Below are positions 61,063-64,000 of a DNA stretch of 64,000 nt, in pieces. Position numbers and translations under genes: made by a program. The stretch comes from Telluribacter humicola (GTDB lineage Bacteria; Bacteroidota; Bacteroidia; Cytophagales; Spirosomataceae), in assembly GCF_017355935.1 (NCBI RefSeq), contig NZ_JAFIQT010000001.1:620001-684000 (forward strand), read 5' to 3'. The notes beneath the pieces were generated by a model. The model was not told where the DNA came from. It saw only the letters and a program-made list of their open reading frames with translations, and ran no database searches. How positions within the stretch are numbered: position 1 is the first letter of the stretch; each line of letters begins with the position of its first letter.

Positions 61063-61890
61063 ATGTTTACCCAAGTCAGTAAGCAGACTCTACTTGACGA
61101 ACTGGATACTACTTACGCACTACCCCCGGAAGCCGTAGAGTTCTATCGTGAGTATGGATATGTAAAGCTAAAAAACGTGCTGAGCCCGGAGGCGATTGAC
61201 TACTATGGAAGTCTGATTTCAGATCTGGTATTCCGGCTCAATACTCTCATCAAGCCCATGGAGGAGCGCACTACTTACGAACGTGCTTTTCTTCAGATCA
61301 TGAATCTGTGGCGGGAGGATGAGGAGGCCAAAGAATTTGTGTTCTCAAAGCGCCTGGCTAAGATCGCGGCTGACCTGATGGAGGTAGAAGGAGTACGACT
61401 CTACCATGACCAGGCCCTGTACAAAGAGCCCTCAGGAGGTATTACTCCCTGGCATGCTGACCAATTCTATTGGCCGCTGGCTTCCCCTAAAACCACCACG
61501 GTATGGATACCGCTGCAGGCAACGCCCCTACCGATGGGACCGCTGGCTTTTGCCGAAAAGAGTCAGAGTGTGGAGATAGGGCGTGATCTGGAAATAAGTG
61601 ATGACAGCGAAGCACTTATGACCAGGCAACTGACCCAGTTTAGCCTTAACGAAACTCCCTTTGACCTGGGAGAGGTAAGCTATCATGCCGGATGGCTCTT
61701 CCATCGGGCCGGGGCCAACGTATCAGACAGTCCCCGCAAAGTAATGACCATGATCTACATGGATAAAGACCAGATTATCACTAAACCTAAAAATAGCTAT
61801 CAGGATGCCGACTGGCGAACCTGGCTGGATGCCAGGCCTGTCGGTTCTGTACCTGATAGTGCACTCAATCCGGTACTATTCAGCTACTAG
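61063..61890 (+). CDS. Phytanoyl-CoA dioxygenase (PhyH) family protein
   Basis: The 275-residue protein begins with YREYGYVKLKNVLSPEAIDYYG, as PhyH enzymes do. The Fe(II) ligands are in TPWHADQFYWPL (HxD) and the distal His region SYHAGWLFHRAGAN, with a 2-oxoglutarate-binding Arg in SDSPRKVMTMIYM. It should oxidise a small substrate using 2-oxoglutarate. The substrate is unknown. The divergent AraC regulator suggests inducible expression. A strong terminator follows. Confidence 0.9.
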   Translation: MFTQVSKQTLLDELDTTYALPPEAVEFYREYGYVKLKNVLSPEAIDYYGSLISDLVFRLNTLIKPMEERTTYERAFLQIMNLWREDEEAKEFVFSKRLAKIAADLMEVEGVRLYHDQALYKEPSGGITPWHADQFYWPLASPKTTTVWIPLQATPLPMGPLAFAEKSQSVEIGRDLEISDDSEALMTRQLTQFSLNETPFDLGEVSYHAGWLFHRAGANVSDSPRKVMTMIYMDKDQIITKPKNSYQDADWRTWLDARPVGSVPDSALNPVLFSY

Positions 61891-61924
61891 TGTAGCTATT
61901 CCTAAGTCCTTAACCCCTTTGCCC

Positions 61925-61957
61925 TTCGCCCCTCCTACCGAGGGGCGAATTTTTTTT
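61925..61957 (+). terminator. Terminator of the phytanoyl-CoA dioxygenase-like gene
   Basis: TTCGCCCCTC (61925-61934) pairs perfectly with GAGGGGCGAA (61940-61949) around a 5-nt loop, followed by eight Ts (61950-61957), 35 nt past the stop. Confidence 0.94.
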
Positions 61958-62073
61958 ATAAAAAAACGTTTCAAGAATATAGAGATTTATCTTTCCCTCC
62001 TCGCTCAGAAGCCAGTGTTACGTCTATTGCGATAACTTTGCGTTCTTTGCGCTCGAATAACATATAGGTAGTT

Positions 62074-64000
62074 ATGAATAACATAAAATATGCTCTGCTG
62101 CTAATCAGTATATTGGTGACACACCTGACGCTGGGCCAGGTGCAGAAGCATGCCAAATGGAGCTACAGTCTTTCCAAATCAGAGGTAAAAGCGGGTGAAA
62201 CTGTTGATCTTATTTTTACCGCTACCATCGATCCTGACTGGTACCTTTACTCGTCTGACCTGGACCCTAACCTGGGTCCTATTCCGGCCACATTCAATCT
62301 TAAAGCTCATCCTTCGTATGAACTGGTAGGAAAAGTAAAGCCTATCAAAGCCAAGAAGAAGTTTGACGAGATATGGCAGGGAGATATTACCTACTTTGAA
62401 GGAAAGGGGGAATTCCGGCAGACGGTACGTGTACTGCAGGAGAATCCAGTAATTAAGGGAGAGCTAGAATACCTCACCTGCTCTTCCAAGAACGGACTCT
62501 GTGTAAATGGCAACGAAGACTTCGCGTTTCAGGGACCGAAAGTAATAACTACCGCCGCGACTGGTGTAAAAGATAAAATAGATGCAGCTACCGGGGCTGC
62601 GGTAGCTACCAGAGCACCGGCCACGGTATCAGGTGCCTCGTCGGCTGCATCTCCAGTGGCCGCGTCCACGTCGGTGGCTGATAGTACTTCTCTGGATGTT
62701 ACACAGGACCCGTCTCTTCCTGCGGCGGTATCTACCTCTACAACCCGTGACTCGAGCTTGGATATTTCATCGAAGTCTCCCCTGATCAGGGAGCCTAGTA
62801 CTGAGGGGACTTCGGGGGCTGATAACTCACTATGGGCTTTTGCACTGGCGGCCTTTCTGGCCGGACTGGTAGCCCTGCTGACTCCCTGTGTATTTCCGAT
62901 CATACCCATGACGGTCAGCTTCTTTACCAAGCAGACGGGAGGTAAAGCCAAGGCATTTCTTTACGGTATTTCTATAGTATTGATCTATACCCTGATCGGT
63001 ACCATCGTTTCGCGGATCAATGGTCCGGCCTTTGCCAACTTCCTGAGTACCCACTGGATTCCTAATGTACTCTTCTTTGCGGTATTCTTTGTATTTGCTC
63101 TGTCGTTCCTGGGGTTGTTTGAAATTGTGCTGCCCAGTTCATTTGTAAATAAGATAGACGCTCAATCGGACCGTGGTGGATTGGCGGGTATCTTCTTTAT
63201 GGCCTTTACTCTGGTGCTGGTATCCTTCTCCTGCACAGGTCCTATTGTGGGTAGCTTACTGGTAGCCTCAGCGGGGGGAGAAGTAGTGAAGCCCATTGTA
63301 GGTATGGTGGCGTTTTCGTCCGCTTTTGCTGTACCTTTTACCTTATTTGCTTTATTCCCGCAGTGGCTCAAAAGCCTGCCCAAGTCGGGGGGATGGCTGA
63401 ATACGGTAAAGGTAGTACTGGGCTTTCTGGAGCTGGCACTGGCGCTTAAGTTTTTGAGTATAGCCGATCAGGTGTACCACTGGCGTCTGCTCGACCGTGA
63501 AGTGTTCCTGGCTTTCTGGATCGTTATCTTTGCTATGCTGGGCTTCTACCTGCTGGGCAAGATCCGTACTCCGCACGACTCGGCGGTAGAGCGAGTAAGC
63601 GTACCACGAATACTCTTAGCAGTGATTACATTCGCCTTTGTGATCTATATGCTGCCCGGTATGTGGGGAGCTCCGCTCAAAGCCCTGGCGGGCTATCTAC
63701 CTCCGCAGTCTACCCATGACTTTGATCTGAACAGACGTGGAGGAAGTGAGCTAATCAGAACCTCATCGATGGAGGCGCCTAAGTATGGCGATCTATTTGA
63801 ATTACCCCATGAGCTGGAGGGATTCTTTGACTACAAGCAAGGCCTGGCTTACGCCAAGAAGGTGAATAAACCAGTCTTTATCGATTTTACGGGCCATGGC
63901 TGTGTCAACTGCCGCGAGATGGAAGCCCGGGTGTGGTCAGATCCGGCCGTGTTGCAGCGCCTGCGGGAAGATTACGTGGTGGTAGCGCTGTACGTAGATG
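62074..64000 (+). CDS. Protein-disulfide reductase DsbD family (C-terminus outside window)
   Basis: The frame from ATG 62074 is open to the window end (642 codons). A signal peptide is followed by an N-terminal beta domain (about 25-155) with Cys in LTCSSKNGLCVNGN, a Ser/Thr/Ala-rich linker (about 160-245), eight or so membrane helices with the DsbD motifs ALLTPCVFPIIPM and FSCTGPIVGSLL, and a thioredoxin-like domain with FTGHGCVNCREMEA (CxxC). It moves electrons from cytosolic thioredoxin across the membrane to periplasmic partners. The gene is long because of its linker. It is 116 bp after the terminator. Confidence 0.93.
   Translation, partial: MNNIKYALLLISILVTHLTLGQVQKHAKWSYSLSKSEVKAGETVDLIFTATIDPDWYLYSSDLDPNLGPIPATFNLKAHPSYELVGKVKPIKAKKKFDEIWQGDITYFEGKGEFRQTVRVLQENPVIKGELEYLTCSSKNGLCVNGNEDFAFQGPKVITTAATGVKDKIDAATGAAVATRAPATVSGASSAASPVAASTSVADSTSLDVTQDPSLPAAVSTSTTRDSSLDISSKSPLIREPSTEGTSGADNSLWAFALAAFLAGLVALLTPCVFPIIPMTVSFFTKQTGGKAKAFLYGISIVLIYTLIGTIVSRINGPAFANFLSTHWIPNVLFFAVFFVFALSFLGLFEIVLPSSFVNKIDAQSDRGGLAGIFFMAFTLVLVSFSCTGPIVGSLLVASAGGEVVKPIVGMVAFSSAFAVPFTLFALFPQWLKSLPKSGGWLNTVKVVLGFLELALALKFLSIADQVYHWRLLDREVFLAFWIVIFAMLGFYLLGKIRTPHDSAVERVSVPRILLAVITFAFVIYMLPGMWGAPLKALAGYLPPQSTHDFDLNRRGGSELIRTSSMEAPKYGDLFELPHELEGFFDYKQGLAYAKKVNKPVFIDFTGHGCVNCREMEARVWSDPAVLQRLREDYVVVALYVD

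Noticed and set aside
1-64000. CRISPR arrays, insertion sequences, prophage or integration sites
   Set aside because: No regularly spaced repeats, transposase, integrase or phage structural genes were seen.

Overview
This 64 kb window reads as chromosomal DNA of a Bacteroidota bacterium, most likely of the order Cytophagales (inference). Supporting signs are two-domain FKBP and fasciclin lipoproteins, a CarboxypepD_reg/TonB receptor, a two-component-propeller histidine kinase, a LytS/LytTR pair, the uppS-bamA-ompH-ompH cluster, DUF6089-like outer-membrane proteins, a bifunctional DAHP synthase/chorismate mutase and an arginine cluster using acylated intermediates. Genes lack Shine-Dalgarno sequences, and several are preceded by the Bacteroidota -7 box TAnnTTTG. 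I see no rRNA, tRNA, CRISPR array, insertion sequence, phage or origin. About 59 genes are supported. Most gene ends carry a clear hairpin terminator.

Layout. 1-4.7 kb: PPK2 kinase (cut by the window edge), RdgB/HAM1 pyrophosphatase, two FKBP lipoproteins, DHH phosphoesterase, ndk. 4.7-8 kb: alpha/beta hydrolase and two paralogous fasciclin lipoproteins. 8-11.8 kb: DUF1080 protein and a large propeller histidine kinase. 12-19 kb: GntR regulator with deoC, a TonB-dependent receptor whose start lies in a long inverted repeat, a small exported protein, and a pentapeptide-repeat LytS kinase with its LytTR regulator. 19-24 kb: envelope biogenesis (uppS, bamA, two ompH). 24-32.5 kb: exported Ig-like protein, lspA, proline dehydrogenase, DAHP synthase/chorismate mutase, GH43, DinB, Gre-like protein, tdk. 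32.6-37 kb: two uncharacterised proteins, an M20 deacylase and a saccharopine-dehydrogenase-like reductase. 37.0-37.7 kb: a MntA/HepT toxin-antitoxin pair whose antitoxin gene is frameshifted. 37.7-41.4 kb: sugar transporter, ribokinase, Rieske/FAD oxidoreductase. 41.7-44.7 kb: aat, proB, proA. 45.3-50.8 kb: arginine cluster (GNAT acyltransferase, argG, argC, argD, argF-type carbamoyltransferase). 50.8-55.3 kb: DUF72, site-2 protease, and an ABC transporter with a His/acid-rich permease loop plus a DUF3299-like partner. 55.3-64 kb: NlpC/P60 peptidase, two outer-membrane barrels, DUF2911 protein, trypsin-like protease, AraC regulator divergent from a phytanoyl-CoA dioxygenase-like gene, and a DsbD-type thiol reductase running off the end.

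How the genes fit together. Proline synthesis (proB, proA) and proline breakdown (PRODH) are both present. The arginine cluster, together with the distant M20 hydrolase, fits the Bacteroidota route in which N-acyl-ornithine is carbamoylated and the N-acyl-citrulline is deacylated before ArgG. Each non-overlapping gap in that cluster carries a strong hairpin. The most unusual items are the inverted repeat over the TonB receptor start, the intact HepT toxin beside a frameshifted antitoxin, the structured region before uppS, the pentapeptide-repeat histidine kinase and the hairpin-punctuated arginine cluster. Much of the window is ordinary core metabolism, and I did not find a clearly unprecedented multi-gene system.
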